64,000 nt of DNA from an uncultured Flavobacteriales bacterium (GTDB taxonomy: Bacteria > Bacteroidota > Bacteroidia > Flavobacteriales > BACL11), in contig CAJQJY010000004.1 in assembly GCA_905478765.1 (NCBI GenBank), positions 123,172 to 187,171 of the forward strand. The letters are read 5' to 3'. This document shows, one piece after another, positions 44,439 through 54,198 of the stretch. Position numbers and translations under genes: made by a program. Each line of letters starts with the position of its first letter. The stretch's first letter is position 1. The notes beneath the pieces were generated by a model. The model was not told the DNA's origin. It did no database searches and worked only from the letters and a program-made list of their open reading frames with translations.

Positions 44439-45560
44439 ATGAATAGTAAGCTATTGCTTGAAAGGGCATTAAAAAAAGAATTTTTATCAGCAGAACAGGG
44501 GCAGTTTTTATTTGAAAATGTACCTACTGCCGACTTGATGTGGGTCGCAAATGAACTAAGACAAATGCACGTCCCGGGTAATGTAGTTACTTGGCAAATT
44601 GACAGAAATGTAAATACCACTAATGCTTGTACTGCAAATTGTAAATTCTGTAATTTTTTCCGTCATCCTAAGCATGAAGAAGTGTACGTAACGGACATGG
44701 AAACTTATAAGGAGAAAATTGAAGAAACTATAAAATATGGTGGCGATCAATTGCTGTTGCAAGGAGGGCATCACCCTGATTTAGGATTGGATTATTATAC
44801 AAAACTATTCCGTGATTTAAAAGTACTTTATCCAAGCATAAAACTACACGCACTTGGTCCACCCGAAGTAGCGCACATTTGTAAAATTGGCGGACACACA
44901 CATTTGCATGCGTTAACTGAGTTAAAAGCAGCAGGAATGGACAGTATGCCAGGAGCAGGGGCAGAAATTTTGAGCGATAGAGTAAGGCGTTTAATTTCCA
45001 AAGGAAAATGTACTGGGCAAGAGTGGTTAAATGTAATGAAAGTGGCACATAAAGTAGGGCTTACCACATCAGCAACTATGATGTTTGGCCATATTGAAAC
45101 GATAGAAGAACGCTTTGATCATTTAGTGAGAATAAGAGAAGTGCAAGCTCAAAAACCTGAAGGAGAAAATGGATTTTTATCCTTTATTCCTTGGCCATTT
45201 ATGGATGATGGAACGCTTTTGCAAAGGGTTAAGGGAATCAATAATGAAACTTCAGCAGATGAATATATGCGCATGATTGCTATTTGTAGAATTATGTTGC
45301 CGAATATTAAAAATATTCAAACTTCATGGCTTACTGTTGGGGCAGATACTGCGCAACTTACTTTGCACGGAGGGGCAAACGATATGGGTTCAATCATGAT
45401 TGAAGAAAATGTAGTTTCGGCTGCAGGAGCACCACATAGGTTTACAGCCAATAGTATACAAGAATGTATAACGGAAGCAGGCTTTGAACCACAACTAAGA
45501 ACTCAACTTTATGTTGAAAGAGAAATGCCAGAAATGGAACAGCAGGTAATAGAATATTAA
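44439..45560 (+). CDS. mqnC: Cyclic dehypoxanthine futalosine synthase MqnC (radical SAM)
   Basis: Radical SAM enzyme of the futalosine route to menaquinone. The [4Fe-4S] site is 'NACTANCKFCNFFR' (CxxxCxxC) near residue 65. 'DQLLLQGGHHPDLGLDYY', 'MMFGHIETIEER', 'FLSFIPWPF' and 'GANDMGSIMIEENVVSAAG' fit MqnC rather than MqnE. The track start at 44346 adds a hydrophobic stretch overlapping the divergent aminopeptidase gene. ATG 44439 (MNSKLLLERALKKEF) gives 373 residues, the normal length, after an exact promoter box. It is followed at once by riboflavin synthase. Confidence 0.93.
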   Translation: MNSKLLLERALKKEFLSAEQGQFLFENVPTADLMWVANELRQMHVPGNVVTWQIDRNVNTTNACTANCKFCNFFRHPKHEEVYVTDMETYKEKIEETIKYGGDQLLLQGGHHPDLGLDYYTKLFRDLKVLYPSIKLHALGPPEVAHICKIGGHTHLHALTELKAAGMDSMPGAGAEILSDRVRRLISKGKCTGQEWLNVMKVAHKVGLTTSATMMFGHIETIEERFDHLVRIREVQAQKPEGENGFLSFIPWPFMDDGTLLQRVKGINNETSADEYMRMIAICRIMLPNIKNIQTSWLTVGADTAQLTLHGGANDMGSIMIEENVVSAAGAPHRFTANSIQECITEAGFEPQLRTQLYVEREMPEMEQQVIEY

Positions 45561-45561
45561 T

Positions 45562-46149
45562 ATGTTTACAGGAATTATAGAGCAATTAGCTGAGGTAGTA
45601 AAAGTAGAAAGTGAAGGCAGTAATGTTCATATTACTTTAAAATCGACAATTACTGCTGAGCTAAAGATTGACCAAAGTGTGGCGCATAATGGCGTATGCT
45701 TAACGGTGGTTGCTATTAATGGTGATGAATATACGGTTACTGCAATTAAGGAAACCTTGGACAAATCCAATATTGGCTTGCTAGCAGTTGGCAGTAAAGT
45801 AAACATGGAAAGATGCCTAAAAGTAGGAGGTAGGTTAGACGGACACATGGTACAAGGTCATGTTGACCAAACGGCAAAGTGTGTAAAAGTTAAAGAAGAA
45901 AAAGGTTCGTTCGTGTATACTTTTAAACACAAGCAAACGCAGGCAATGACAGTAGAAAAAGGATCAGTTTGTGTGAATGGAGTGAGTCTTACGGTTGTCA
46001 ACTCAAAGGGCACTTCTTTTTCGGTAGCCATTATTCCTTATACGCATGAGCATACAAACTTTCATGAGTTTAAAGAAGGCACAATAGTAAATATAGAATA
46101 TGATATACTAGGAAAGTATATTTCAAAAATGTTTTTAAATAATATATAA
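45562..46149 (+). CDS. ribE: Riboflavin synthase (alpha subunit)
   Basis: Dismutates two 6,7-dimethyl-8-ribityllumazines to riboflavin. The 195-residue protein has two tandem lumazine-binding repeats: 'MFTGIIEQLAEV' with 'SVAHNGVCLTVVAINGDEYTV', and 'LDGHMVQGHVDQTAKC' with 'GSVCVNGVSLTVVNS'. Length matches the family. The start follows the mqnC stop by 1 nt, so the two cofactor genes are cotranscribed. Confidence 0.96.
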   Translation: MFTGIIEQLAEVVKVESEGSNVHITLKSTITAELKIDQSVAHNGVCLTVVAINGDEYTVTAIKETLDKSNIGLLAVGSKVNMERCLKVGGRLDGHMVQGHVDQTAKCVKVKEEKGSFVYTFKHKQTQAMTVEKGSVCVNGVSLTVVNSKGTSFSVAIIPYTHEHTNFHEFKEGTIVNIEYDILGKYISKMFLNNI

Positions 46150-46157
46150 AGAAAAAA

Positions 46158-47057
46158 ATGAAGCCAACATTATTAATTTTAGCAGCAGGAATGGGAAGCC
46201 GATACGGTGGATTGAAACAAATAGATGGGATTGGCCCAAATGAAGAGCCAATTATCGAGTATTCAATTTATGATGCCATCAATTCAGGATTTGGAAAAAT
46301 TGTATTTGTTATCAGAAGAGATTTTGATGAAGCATTTCGTGCTCGATTTAATAAGTTTTCTGATAAAATAGCTATCGAATATGTGTATCAGCCTGTAAAT
46401 GTAAAAGTGGAAGGAATTACTACTATTGAACGCACAAAACCTTGGGGAACATCACATGCTGTGCTAGTAGCTAAAGATGTTATAAACGAACCCTTTGCAG
46501 TAATTAATGCGGATGATTATTATGGTGCTGGTTCTTTCCAGTTGATTGCTGATTTCTTAACTAAGGATTGCTCGCCATCTTTGATGGCTATGGTCGGCTA
46601 TACTTTGCATAATACCTTATCCGAACACGGTACAGTAAATAGAGGAGTGTGCCAAGTAGATGATAAAAACAACCTTGTTGAGGTGATTGAAAGAACAAAA
46701 ATTGCTGCCCAGTATGGAGTTGTTAATTATAATGTTGGGGATGATTTACCACTTGGAATAGTAGATAAAAATGTACCCGTTTCTATGAACTATTGGGGTT
46801 TTCATCCTTCAATTTTTAATGAAATTGAAAAAGGATTGCATAATTTTATGAGGGCAAATCCTACTAACCCAACTGCTGAATATTACATCCCTAATATTAT
46901 TACGGATATGATAGTAAGTAAGCAAATGGCTGTGCGTGTTATTCCTACTGATGATAATTGGTTTGGCGTGACTTACAAAGAAGATAAACCTATGGCGGTT
47001 GCTGCAATTACTAAGTGTATTGCTGATGGAGTTTATCCAACAACTCTTTGGAGTTAA
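46158..47057 (+). CDS. Sugar nucleotidyltransferase (NTP-transferase family)
   Basis: A 299-residue nucleotidyltransferase with the signature 'LLILAAGMGSRYGGLKQ' at residues 5-21 and an acidic metal site 'FAVINADDYYGAGSF' near residue 113. It belongs to the same broad group as GlmU/RmlA/MurU. The next gene overlaps it by 10 nt and encodes a NahK-like anomeric kinase, so the pair probably makes a hexose-1-phosphate and then a nucleotide sugar (inference). Substrate and base are not predictable from sequence. Confidence 0.85.
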   Translation: MKPTLLILAAGMGSRYGGLKQIDGIGPNEEPIIEYSIYDAINSGFGKIVFVIRRDFDEAFRARFNKFSDKIAIEYVYQPVNVKVEGITTIERTKPWGTSHAVLVAKDVINEPFAVINADDYYGAGSFQLIADFLTKDCSPSLMAMVGYTLHNTLSEHGTVNRGVCQVDDKNNLVEVIERTKIAAQYGVVNYNVGDDLPLGIVDKNVPVSMNYWGFHPSIFNEIEKGLHNFMRANPTNPTAEYYIPNIITDMIVSKQMAVRVIPTDDNWFGVTYKEDKPMAVAAITKCIADGVYPTTLWS

Positions 47058-48067
47058 TTGAAGTAAATAATATTGTAAAGCAGTTTATTCCTAATGAGGA
47101 TGTAGTTGTTTTTAGTGCAAATGATAAGGGTCTGATTAATCGGACCTTTGTTGTTTCTGTTGGAAAAATTAATTCAAAACAATTTATTCTGCAAGCCATC
47201 AACACAGCTATCTTCCCGCTTTATGAAAAGGGCTTGGAGAATATCATTTTAGTAAAAAATGAATTGCAGAAATCTGAATTTTCTTATAATTTTCCTGCCC
47301 CAATTAATGATAAATATATTTGTATTGATGATGTGGTTTGGCGCATTTTTCCTTTTGTAGAGGATAGTGTTTGTTATGAAAAGGTAAAGGATAAAGAACA
47401 GGCCTTTGAAGCTGCAAAATGTCTTGGGAGTTTTTATACTTCTCTTGCTAATTTTGATGCAGAGCAGCTGCACATTACTTTGCCAAATTTTCATAATGCG
47501 GCTTTTCGTTTTAAGGAATTACAGGAAGCTGTAAAAACAGCAAGTACTAATCGTTTGAGTAAAGCGAAAGCTTTAATTTCTGCAATACATAAGGAACGAG
47601 ATGAATTACATAAATTTGATAAACTCAATGCCGAGTTACCCAAAAGGGTAGTTCATTTTGATGCGAAAATCAGTAATTTTTTATTTGATAACAAAACATG
47701 TAAAGCAAAAGCAATTATTGATTTAGATACTTTAATGCCAGGAACTGTGCTCTCAGATATTGGTGATATGATTAGGACTTATAGTAATGTTGCAGGAGAG
47801 GAATCCCAAGCGATAGCTTTAGTGCAAGGAGATACTGAAATTATAGAACACATAATAGATGGTTTTTTAAGTGTATCTGGTAACATGCTAAGTGCAGCAG
47901 AAAAAGATAATTTAGAATTTTCAGGAAAGGCCCTAGCCATTATTCAATGCATCCGATTTTTAACGGATTACCTGAATAATGATAACTATTATAAAGTGTC
48001 CTATTCTAGTCAAAACTGGGTGCGTACTCAAAATCAATGGGCTTTGTATTGCTCACTTAAAGGCTAA
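47048..48067 (+). CDS. NahK-like anomeric sugar kinase (aminoglycoside phosphotransferase fold)
   Basis: A 339-residue kinase with the APH fold. The catalytic-loop motif 'VVHFDAKISNFLFDNKTCKA' and metal motif 'AIIDLDTLMPGTVLSDIGD' near residues 197-235 closely resemble N-acetylhexosamine 1-kinase (NahK): H-D-x-K-x-x-N and IDLDT-MPG. It starts at a TTG inside the upstream nucleotidyltransferase gene; no better start is evident, and the overlap implies translational coupling. It probably phosphorylates the anomeric position of an amino sugar (or MurNAc/GlcNAc-like sugar) for the adjacent transferase. The sugar is not known. A homoserine-kinase-like role is a less likely alternative. Confidence 0.75.
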   Translation: MELIEVNNIVKQFIPNEDVVVFSANDKGLINRTFVVSVGKINSKQFILQAINTAIFPLYEKGLENIILVKNELQKSEFSYNFPAPINDKYICIDDVVWRIFPFVEDSVCYEKVKDKEQAFEAAKCLGSFYTSLANFDAEQLHITLPNFHNAAFRFKELQEAVKTASTNRLSKAKALISAIHKERDELHKFDKLNAELPKRVVHFDAKISNFLFDNKTCKAKAIIDLDTLMPGTVLSDIGDMIRTYSNVAGEESQAIALVQGDTEIIEHIIDGFLSVSGNMLSAAEKDNLEFSGKALAIIQCIRFLTDYLNNDNYYKVSYSSQNWVRTQNQWALYCSLKG

Positions 48068-48076
48068 TTAATTTAT

Positions 48077-48084
48077 TATGTTTG
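48077..48084 (+). promoter_or_regulatory. -7 promoter box (TATGTTTG) of purT
   Basis: Exact TAnnTTTG match ending 4 nt before the purT ATG; predicts a leaderless transcript, separate from the sugar-kinase gene that ends 10 nt upstream. Confidence 0.62.
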
Positions 48085-48088
48085 CATC

Positions 48089-49249
48089 ATGAGAAATAAG
48101 ATACTATTATTAGGTTCAGGTGAGTTAGGAAAGGAGGTGGTGATTGCTATGCAAAGGTTAGGGCAATATGTTATTGCTGTGGATAATTATGAAAATGCTC
48201 CTGCAATGCAAGTGGCACATGAGTTTGAAGTCATTAATATGTTAGATGGTGATGAGTTGGACAGAATAGTTGCCAAACATAATCCTGACTTTATTGTCCC
48301 TGAAGTAGAAAGTATTCGTACTGAAAGATTTTACGATTATGAAAAGCAAGGATTTACTGTCATTCCTTCTGCTAAGGCCGCAAACTTTACTATGAACCGA
48401 AAAGCAATCCGTGATTTGGCAGCTATTGATTTAGGAGTGAAAACGGCTAAATACAAATACGCTACTTCTTACCAAGAGCTGAAAGAAGGAGTTGCTTTTA
48501 CTGGTATGCCTTGTGTGGTAAAACCCTTAATGTCAAGTTCAGGAAAAGGACAGTCTGTAATAAAAAAGGAAGAAGATATTGAGAAAGCATGGAATTATGC
48601 TGTGGAAGGTTCAAGAGGAGATTTGATGGAAGTAATAGTTGAGGCCTTTATTGATTTTGATTATGAAATCACGCTTTTAACCTTAACACAAAATAATGGA
48701 GATACGCTTTTTTGTCCGCCAATAGGGCATAGGCAAGAAAGGGGAGATTACCAAGAAAGTTGGCAGCCTATGGCAATGCAAGATGCTCACCTAAGAACGG
48801 CACAAGACATAGCTTATAAAGTAACTAAAGCTCTTAGTGGTAGCGGTATTTGGGGAGTAGAATTTTTTATAGGAAAGAATGGAGTTTATTTTTCTGAACT
48901 CTCACCAAGACCCCACGATACAGGAATGGTAACCTTAGCTGGCACACAAAATTTTACAGAATTTGAATTGCACGTTCGTGCGATATTAGGAATTCCTGTT
49001 TTAGATATTACATTGATAAGAAATGGGGCTTCAGCTGTAGTATTGGCTGATAAAGCAAATAATAACTTTCCTACTTTTACAGGATTAAATGAAGCGGCCT
49101 TATTCCCAAATACAGACTTTAAAATTTTTGGGAAACCTACAACACGCCCTTACAGAAGAATGGCAGTTGCTTTGGCACATGGTAATGAAAATACTACAGA
49201 ATTAGTAGAGAAAGCAAAAGAGGTCGCTGATAAGGTTAAGCTGAGTTAG
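48089..49249 (+). CDS. purT: Formate-dependent phosphoribosylglycinamide formyltransferase
   Basis: ATP-grasp enzyme making formyl-GAR from GAR, formate and ATP in purine synthesis. The 386-residue protein begins '[23 protein letters not shown]' and has '[20 protein letters not shown]', the ATP-grasp segments '[16 protein letters not shown]' near residue 150 and '[33 protein letters not shown]' near residue 255. Its formate requirement fits the formate released by the kynurenine formamidase in this genome, although no regulatory link is visible. Its stop abuts the convergent tolC-like gene. Confidence 0.95.
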   Translation: MRNKILLLGSGELGKEVVIAMQRLGQYVIAVDNYENAPAMQVAHEFEVINMLDGDELDRIVAKHNPDFIVPEVESIRTERFYDYEKQGFTVIPSAKAANFTMNRKAIRDLAAIDLGVKTAKYKYATSYQELKEGVAFTGMPCVVKPLMSSSGKGQSVIKKEEDIEKAWNYAVEGSRGDLMEVIVEAFIDFDYEITLLTLTQNNGDTLFCPPIGHRQERGDYQESWQPMAMQDAHLRTAQDIAYKVTKALSGSGIWGVEFFIGKNGVYFSELSPRPHDTGMVTLAGTQNFTEFELHVRAILGIPVLDITLIRNGASAVVLADKANNNFPTFTGLNEAALFPNTDFKIFGKPTTRPYRRMAVALAHGNENTTELVEKAKEVADKVKLS

Positions 49250-50572
49250 TTATAAACTAGATTCACCAAAGTAAAATTCCAATACTTTTAGTTTGAAGAT
49301 ATAATTATATTTTGTTTTGATCAGTTCAGATTGTGCAGCCTCATATTTTTGTCCTGCTTGTAAAAAATTAAAAGTATTCATTGCGCCATTATCAAAGCGT
49401 TCCTTAGCGTATTCATAGGTAAGTTTACGGGCTTTCAATGTTTTTTTTGCTGCCTGATAAGCTTTTAAAGAACCTTTCGCATCATTATAGGCCTGGTTAA
49501 TTGTATTTTCTAAATCTAATCTTACTTGTTCCAAAGCATAAGTTGATTTTTGTATGGCTATTTTACTTCTTCTGACGTTCGTATTGTTAGCCATTCCATT
49601 AAAAATTGGAATAGAAAGCTGCAATCCAAAATTTCGTCCAGCATTAACATCTAACTGATGTGATAATGTAGTAGGAACATCAAAAAGTACTCTTGAATTA
49701 TAGGAGTAAAACCCAGTAAGATTGGGGAAAAGACTCCCCTTTGAAATAGCTAAATTTTTCTTTGCAATCTTAAGATTTGTTTCTGCAAGTTTCACATCAC
49801 TTCTCTTGGCAACAGCTGTTTTATAAATTGCATTTACACTAGCATTTAGTATGGTTGATTCAGGAGTATTTGCTATTTCTCGTGCAATTTCAAAATTTTC
49901 AATATCGGAAATAAGTAGCAATTGAGCTAAGGCAATTTTTGAAAGCTGATAATTGTTTTCAGCTACCACTACATTTTGTTCAATAGTCGCAACATTTGCT
50001 TCAATTTCCAGCACATCTCCTTGTGGGATGATTCCTGTTTTTAAGCGTTCCTGTGCAATAATTAACTCCTTATTTGCTACATTTAATTGTGATTGTTGTA
50101 CTCCTAAACTTTCTCGGTTAAAAAGGATTTGTAAGTAAGAGTTAGCCACTAATAAGGAGATATTTTCCTTCATATCCTCCAATTGATATTGGCTCGCTAA
50201 AATACTGAGGTTTGCTAGGTATAATTGCTGTATGTTTTGCAAACCATTTAATAAATCAATACCTAAATTTGCGTTCATTGAAGCTGAACGTGTTGTCATA
50301 TTTTCTAAAATACCGGTTGTAATATTTTGGTTAAGCCCAATATTCCAAGAGTGGGAACTTCCTAAATTAAGGCTTGGCAGGAAGTTAGCCATGGCTGTAT
50401 TTTTGTTTAAGATGGTGCTTTCCAAATCTGCCTGAGATTGCTTAATAGAAATATTTTTTTCTATTGCTCTTTCAATACATTGCTTAAGGGTTAGAGTTTC
50501 TTGCGCAATTATATTAGAACTAAAAAATAATAGAAAAAAAGAGATAAAAATTTGTGATATTATTTTTCCCAT
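49250..50572 (-). CDS. TolC-family outer-membrane efflux protein
   Basis: An outer-membrane channel of about 440 residues. Signal peptide in the first 24 residues ('QIFISFFLLFFSSNIIAQ'), followed by two repeats of the OEP helical domain ('TLKQCIERAIEKNISIKQSQADLE', 'AKRSDVKLAETNLKIAKKNLAISKGSLFPNLT'). The track start at 50605 adds 11 residues; ATG 50572 (MGKIISQIF) places the signal peptide correctly. It overlaps the adaptor gene by 13 nt and is the last gene of a five-gene export operon (ATPase, two permeases, adaptor, TolC). Confidence 0.92.
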   Translation of the reverse strand: MGKIISQIFISFFLLFFSSNIIAQETLTLKQCIERAIEKNISIKQSQADLESTILNKNTAMANFLPSLNLGSSHSWNIGLNQNITTGILENMTTRSASMNANLGIDLLNGLQNIQQLYLANLSILASQYQLEDMKENISLLVANSYLQILFNRESLGVQQSQLNVANKELIIAQERLKTGIIPQGDVLEIEANVATIEQNVVVAENNYQLSKIALAQLLLISDIENFEIAREIANTPESTILNASVNAIYKTAVAKRSDVKLAETNLKIAKKNLAISKGSLFPNLTGFYSYNSRVLFDVPTTLSHQLDVNAGRNFGLQLSIPIFNGMANNTNVRRSKIAIQKSTYALEQVRLDLENTINQAYNDAKGSLKAYQAAKKTLKARKLTYEYAKERFDNGAMNTFNFLQAGQKYEAAQSELIKTKYNYIFKLKVLEFYFGESSL

Positions 50573-51675
50573 TTGTTTATTTTGTTTGGTTTTGTGATAC
50601 TCCATATTTTTACTTGATCGTTTTCAGAAATTCCAGAAACAACTTCAACATTTATTCCATCTGCTAAACCAAGCTCTACTTCTCTTATTTCAAATTCCTG
50701 ATCTCCAGTTTCTATTTCTACAAAAGGCATTTTAGTTTCTTTATTATATTGAATTACCGCTTCACTTAGAGTATTTACATTTTCTCTTTTAGCTGTAATG
50801 ATAGATGCATTTGCACTATAACCTGCTCTCACAAAAAATTCATTATCAATTATTACTTCAGCTTCTATTTTAAACTGTACGGCTCCGCCCTGCTCAATAC
50901 CTTTAGGCGCTATAAACTTTAATTTTGCTGGATATATTTTATTTTCTATAGCTGCTAAATTTACCTCGAGATCCATATCTTTTTTTAATTTACTAACTTC
51001 TCCTTCATCTACTTTTCCTTCAAAGATCATCACATTTAAATCTGCAATTGTTGCTATAGTTGTTCCAGGATTAAATGTATTTGCTTGAATAACTTGATCA
51101 CCTTTCTTTACGGGAATCTCTAAAACTGTTCCTGTTACAGTAGCCCTAACATTTGTATTTGTAACACTTGAGCCATCTGAAGATCCAAGCTTAATAATTT
51201 GCAAATCACTTTCTGCATTTTTTAAATTTTGCTGTGATTGATTGAATTGCAGTTCAATACTATTATATTCTTGCTCAGAAATAATTCCTTTAGAAAATAA
51301 TTTTTTATTTCTAGTAAATTCTGTTTCAGAATTTGCAAGTATAATCTTGGCACTTTTTACACGACCTTCGGCACTATTTAATGTTTGTTCATTAGGAACT
51401 ACTTTAATCTTAACTAATAAATCTCCCGCCTTTACTTGATCCCCCTCTTTTACTAATATTTTATCAATAATTCCAGCAATTTGTGGTTTTATCTCAACTT
51501 CATCTTCAGGAATTACTTTTCCAGTAGCTACAATTTTAGTTTGTATAGTTTCTTTTTTAAGCTGGGTAGTGTCATATATAGTTACATCTTTTTTATTTGA
51601 TTTTATAAAAAAAGTTGTTGCAAATATTACACCCAGTACTAATAATCCAATTCCTATTTTTTTCATTTTTTTCAT
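50560..51675 (-). CDS. Periplasmic adaptor (MacA/HlyD-like membrane fusion protein)
   Basis: A 371-residue membrane fusion protein. N-terminal membrane anchor at residues 5-24; biotinyl-lipoyl-like halves ('PEDEVEIKPQIAGIIDKILVKEGDQV' near residue 55, 'GTVLEIPVKKGDQV' near residue 180) flank an alpha-helical hairpin ('LNSAEGRVKSAKIILANSETEF'). It links the ABC permease complex to TolC. The genes on either side are the permease (upstream, 15-nt gap) and tolC. The substrate could be a drug, lipid or peptide and is not evident. Confidence 0.92.
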   Translation of the reverse strand: MKKMKKIGIGLLVLGVIFATTFFIKSNKKDVTIYDTTQLKKETIQTKIVATGKVIPEDEVEIKPQIAGIIDKILVKEGDQVKAGDLLVKIKVVPNEQTLNSAEGRVKSAKIILANSETEFTRNKKLFSKGIISEQEYNSIELQFNQSQQNLKNAESDLQIIKLGSSDGSSVTNTNVRATVTGTVLEIPVKKGDQVIQANTFNPGTTIATIADLNVMIFEGKVDEGEVSKLKKDMDLEVNLAAIENKIYPAKLKFIAPKGIEQGGAVQFKIEAEVIIDNEFFVRAGYSANASIITAKRENVNTLSEAVIQYNKETKMPFVEIETGDQEFEIREVELGLADGINVEVVSGISENDQVKIWSITKPNKINKWEK

Positions 51676-51690
51676 TTTTTAAAGTTACTT

Positions 51691-52962
51691 TTATTCTTCT
51701 CTTAGCGCTTCTATTGGCTTAACACTAATTGCTTTTTCTGCTGGAATAAAACCAATTAATGTTCCAAGCCCAGTCATTAGTAATAATGCTCCAAATATAA
51801 ATCTAATTGGAACTGTAGCATTTGTAAATGGGACGTTTTCTAAATTTTGAGTAGCTAAATTTATTATATATAAAATAAATGCACCTAAAATAATGCCAAT
51901 TACTCCGGCAATTAATGTTAAAAATACAGATTCTAACACAATCTGTTTTCTTATGTCATTCGGAGTTGCTCCTAAAGCTCTTCGTATTCCAATTTCTTTT
52001 GTTCTCTCTTTAACTGAAATAAGCAATATATTTCCAATTCCTATCACACCAGCCAATATAGTTGCTATTCCAATTATCAAAGAAATAAAAGACATCCCAT
52101 TTGCAAAATTTTTAATCCTGGTAAATAATGCCCCAAGATTAAATCCGCCTACTGCCTGTTTATCGTCTGGGTGAATCCTATGAATTTCTTTTAATTTTGC
52201 TCTTACTTTGTTTTCAACCTTTATTATATCCACATCATCAAATCCAGCAATTAATAAGAAACCAACATCATCACCTGTATTGTATAGTCTTTTAAATGTT
52301 GAAAAAGGCACATGAATATCTCCATCATCAGCAAAACTCCCCCCGCCTTCATCAACATATTTGTGAATCCCAATTACTTTAAAATAAATACCGTTAATAC
52401 TGATATATTTTCCAATTGGGTTAATATCATCTGTGAATAATTCTTTTTTGGTTCTCTCCCCAATTACAATAACTTTTCGTTCTTCAATGATATCTAATTC
52501 ATTTATAAATCTTCCTCCATCATAAATATCTTTTTGAGATACAGTCGCAAGCACAGGATAATCTCCATATATATTATAAGTTCCTGATCGTTTCCCATTA
52601 GAAATATTTGCTCCACTTGACCCAAAATTTCCTTTTTGAATTCTTGGAGCGATGTATTCAATTTCAGCAATTTCATTCTTTAATGTTTCTACATCACTTA
52701 ATTTAATACTCCAATTTCTGTCAATTTTGAATCCTTTATATGGTATACTAGTACTTTGTGTCCAAATAAATAAGCTATTTGCTGAAATTCTTTCAAACCG
52801 TTGCTCAAACCCATTATCCACTCCTTTGGCTGCTCCTGAGAGAACAATGTATAGAAATATTCCCCAAAGGACACCAATAATTGTAATCATTGTACGCAAT
52901 TTATTTTGCCCAATTGAGCCAAAAATTTCTTGCCAAGTATCTTTATCAAAAATTGTTTTCAC
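51691..52962 (-). CDS. MacB-like ABC transporter permease (second of a pair)
   Basis: A 423-residue MacB/FtsX-type permease: one N-terminal helix ('NKLRTMITIIGVLWGIFLYIVLS'), a large extracytoplasmic MacB_PCD domain, and three C-terminal helices including 'SVKERTKEIGIRRALGATPNDIRKQIV', the coupling-helix region. No ATPase domain is fused. It is adjacent to a close paralogue and follows it directly, so the transporter is probably a heterodimer of the two permeases. Confidence 0.92.
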   Translation of the reverse strand: MKTIFDKDTWQEIFGSIGQNKLRTMITIIGVLWGIFLYIVLSGAAKGVDNGFEQRFERISANSLFIWTQSTSIPYKGFKIDRNWSIKLSDVETLKNEIAEIEYIAPRIQKGNFGSSGANISNGKRSGTYNIYGDYPVLATVSQKDIYDGGRFINELDIIEERKVIVIGERTKKELFTDDINPIGKYISINGIYFKVIGIHKYVDEGGGSFADDGDIHVPFSTFKRLYNTGDDVGFLLIAGFDDVDIIKVENKVRAKLKEIHRIHPDDKQAVGGFNLGALFTRIKNFANGMSFISLIIGIATILAGVIGIGNILLISVKERTKEIGIRRALGATPNDIRKQIVLESVFLTLIAGVIGIILGAFILYIINLATQNLENVPFTNATVPIRFIFGALLLMTGLGTLIGFIPAEKAISVKPIEALREE

Positions 52963-54198
52963 TTATTTATCTCTAAGAGCAATTATTGGTTTTATTTTAG
53001 ATGCTTTTCTAGCGGGTAAATAGCCAGCAAGCGCACCAAAAAAGATTAAAATAATTGTTGCCCAAACAGCATTAGATGTTTGGATATATGGGTTTGAAAT
53101 AAAGTACTTTTCCATCAAATTATCTCCAATTCCATTTAATATAATCAATGCTACAACTAGCCCTAGATAACCAGATATCATTGTTATAAAAATTGATTCC
53201 TGAAGTACCATAGCGATAATACTATTTGGTGTGGCGCCAATAGCTTTTCTAATACCAATCTCTTTAGTTCTTTCTTTAACTACAAAAACCATAATATTAC
53301 TTATTCCTATTATTCCAGCTACAAGAGTTCCAATACCTATGAATGATATAATGATGCTTAGTACTGATGCAAATTGTCTTGAGTTTTCTTGTTCTTCTCC
53401 AGTATTACTTATGTAAACCCCTTTGTTATCATCTGGAGAAATAAATTTCTTCTCTTTGATATAGGTTTCTAAGTCATTTTCAAGTATTAAGGATTCATCA
53501 TAGCTCATATTTTTATCATATATAACTATCATTTGACTTATTTCATCATTATTCTTTTGAATCTTCTGCATAGTTGTATATGGGACATATAGATTTCTTT
53601 CTTCTCTGTCACCACCCTCATCCTGGAACACTCCAACAACCTTCCAACTATGACCACTTCCAAAGATATATTTTCCAATAGGATCTTCATCTTGAAATAA
53701 ATCCTCAGCTACTAATCGTCCAATAACAACATGTCTTTTTGTATTTCCAATATCTCCCTCATTCAAATATCTTCCTTCCATTATTATTGTTAGCTCTGCT
53801 TCCTGATGTGCTGGTGAAACCGCTCTAATTGTATAATTATTTGCTTTCTCTTTATATTTCATTTGAAAATAAAATGTATTTCTAACGACTATATCTTCAA
53901 TTCTTGAATTAAACTGTTCTTTAAAATCTACTAAGTCACTATTTGTAAATTTTATTCTTCTTTGCGATTCATAGCCTCTATATGGAATTGTTGTTGAGCT
54001 AGGATATAATCTTATGGTATTTACTTTATCATCAGTGAAAAATGTTTTAAAACTATTTTCGAGGCCATTTCCTAATCCAAATAAGATTATAAAAATCAAA
54101 ATACCTATTGCAACAGTAAATCCCGAAAGAAATGTTCTTAGTTTATTTTTTTTGATAGTATCAAAAATTTCTTTCCAACTGTCTTTTTTGAATAACAT
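52963..54198 (-). CDS. MacB-like ABC transporter permease (first of a pair)
   Basis: A 411-residue permease with the same organisation as its neighbour: 'NKLRTFLSGFTVAIGILIFIILFG' N-terminal helix, MacB_PCD domain, and 'FVVKERTKEIGIRKAIGATPNSIIAM' before the last helices. The gene begins directly after the ATPase stop and ends directly before the second permease, so expression is coupled. Sequence divergence between the two suggests distinct halves of a heterodimer. Confidence 0.92.
   Translation of the reverse strand: MLFKKDSWKEIFDTIKKNKLRTFLSGFTVAIGILIFIILFGLGNGLENSFKTFFTDDKVNTIRLYPSSTTIPYRGYESQRRIKFTNSDLVDFKEQFNSRIEDIVVRNTFYFQMKYKEKANNYTIRAVSPAHQEAELTIIMEGRYLNEGDIGNTKRHVVIGRLVAEDLFQDEDPIGKYIFGSGHSWKVVGVFQDEGGDREERNLYVPYTTMQKIQKNNDEISQMIVIYDKNMSYDESLILENDLETYIKEKKFISPDDNKGVYISNTGEEQENSRQFASVLSIIISFIGIGTLVAGIIGISNIMVFVVKERTKEIGIRKAIGATPNSIIAMVLQESIFITMISGYLGLVVALIILNGIGDNLMEKYFISNPYIQTSNAVWATIILIFFGALAGYLPARKASKIKPIIALRDK

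Noticed and set aside
44399-44620. N-terminal extension of leucyl aminopeptidase in the ORF track
   Set aside because: It runs antisense through the start of mqnC and past both promoters; the family-length protein starts at 44398.
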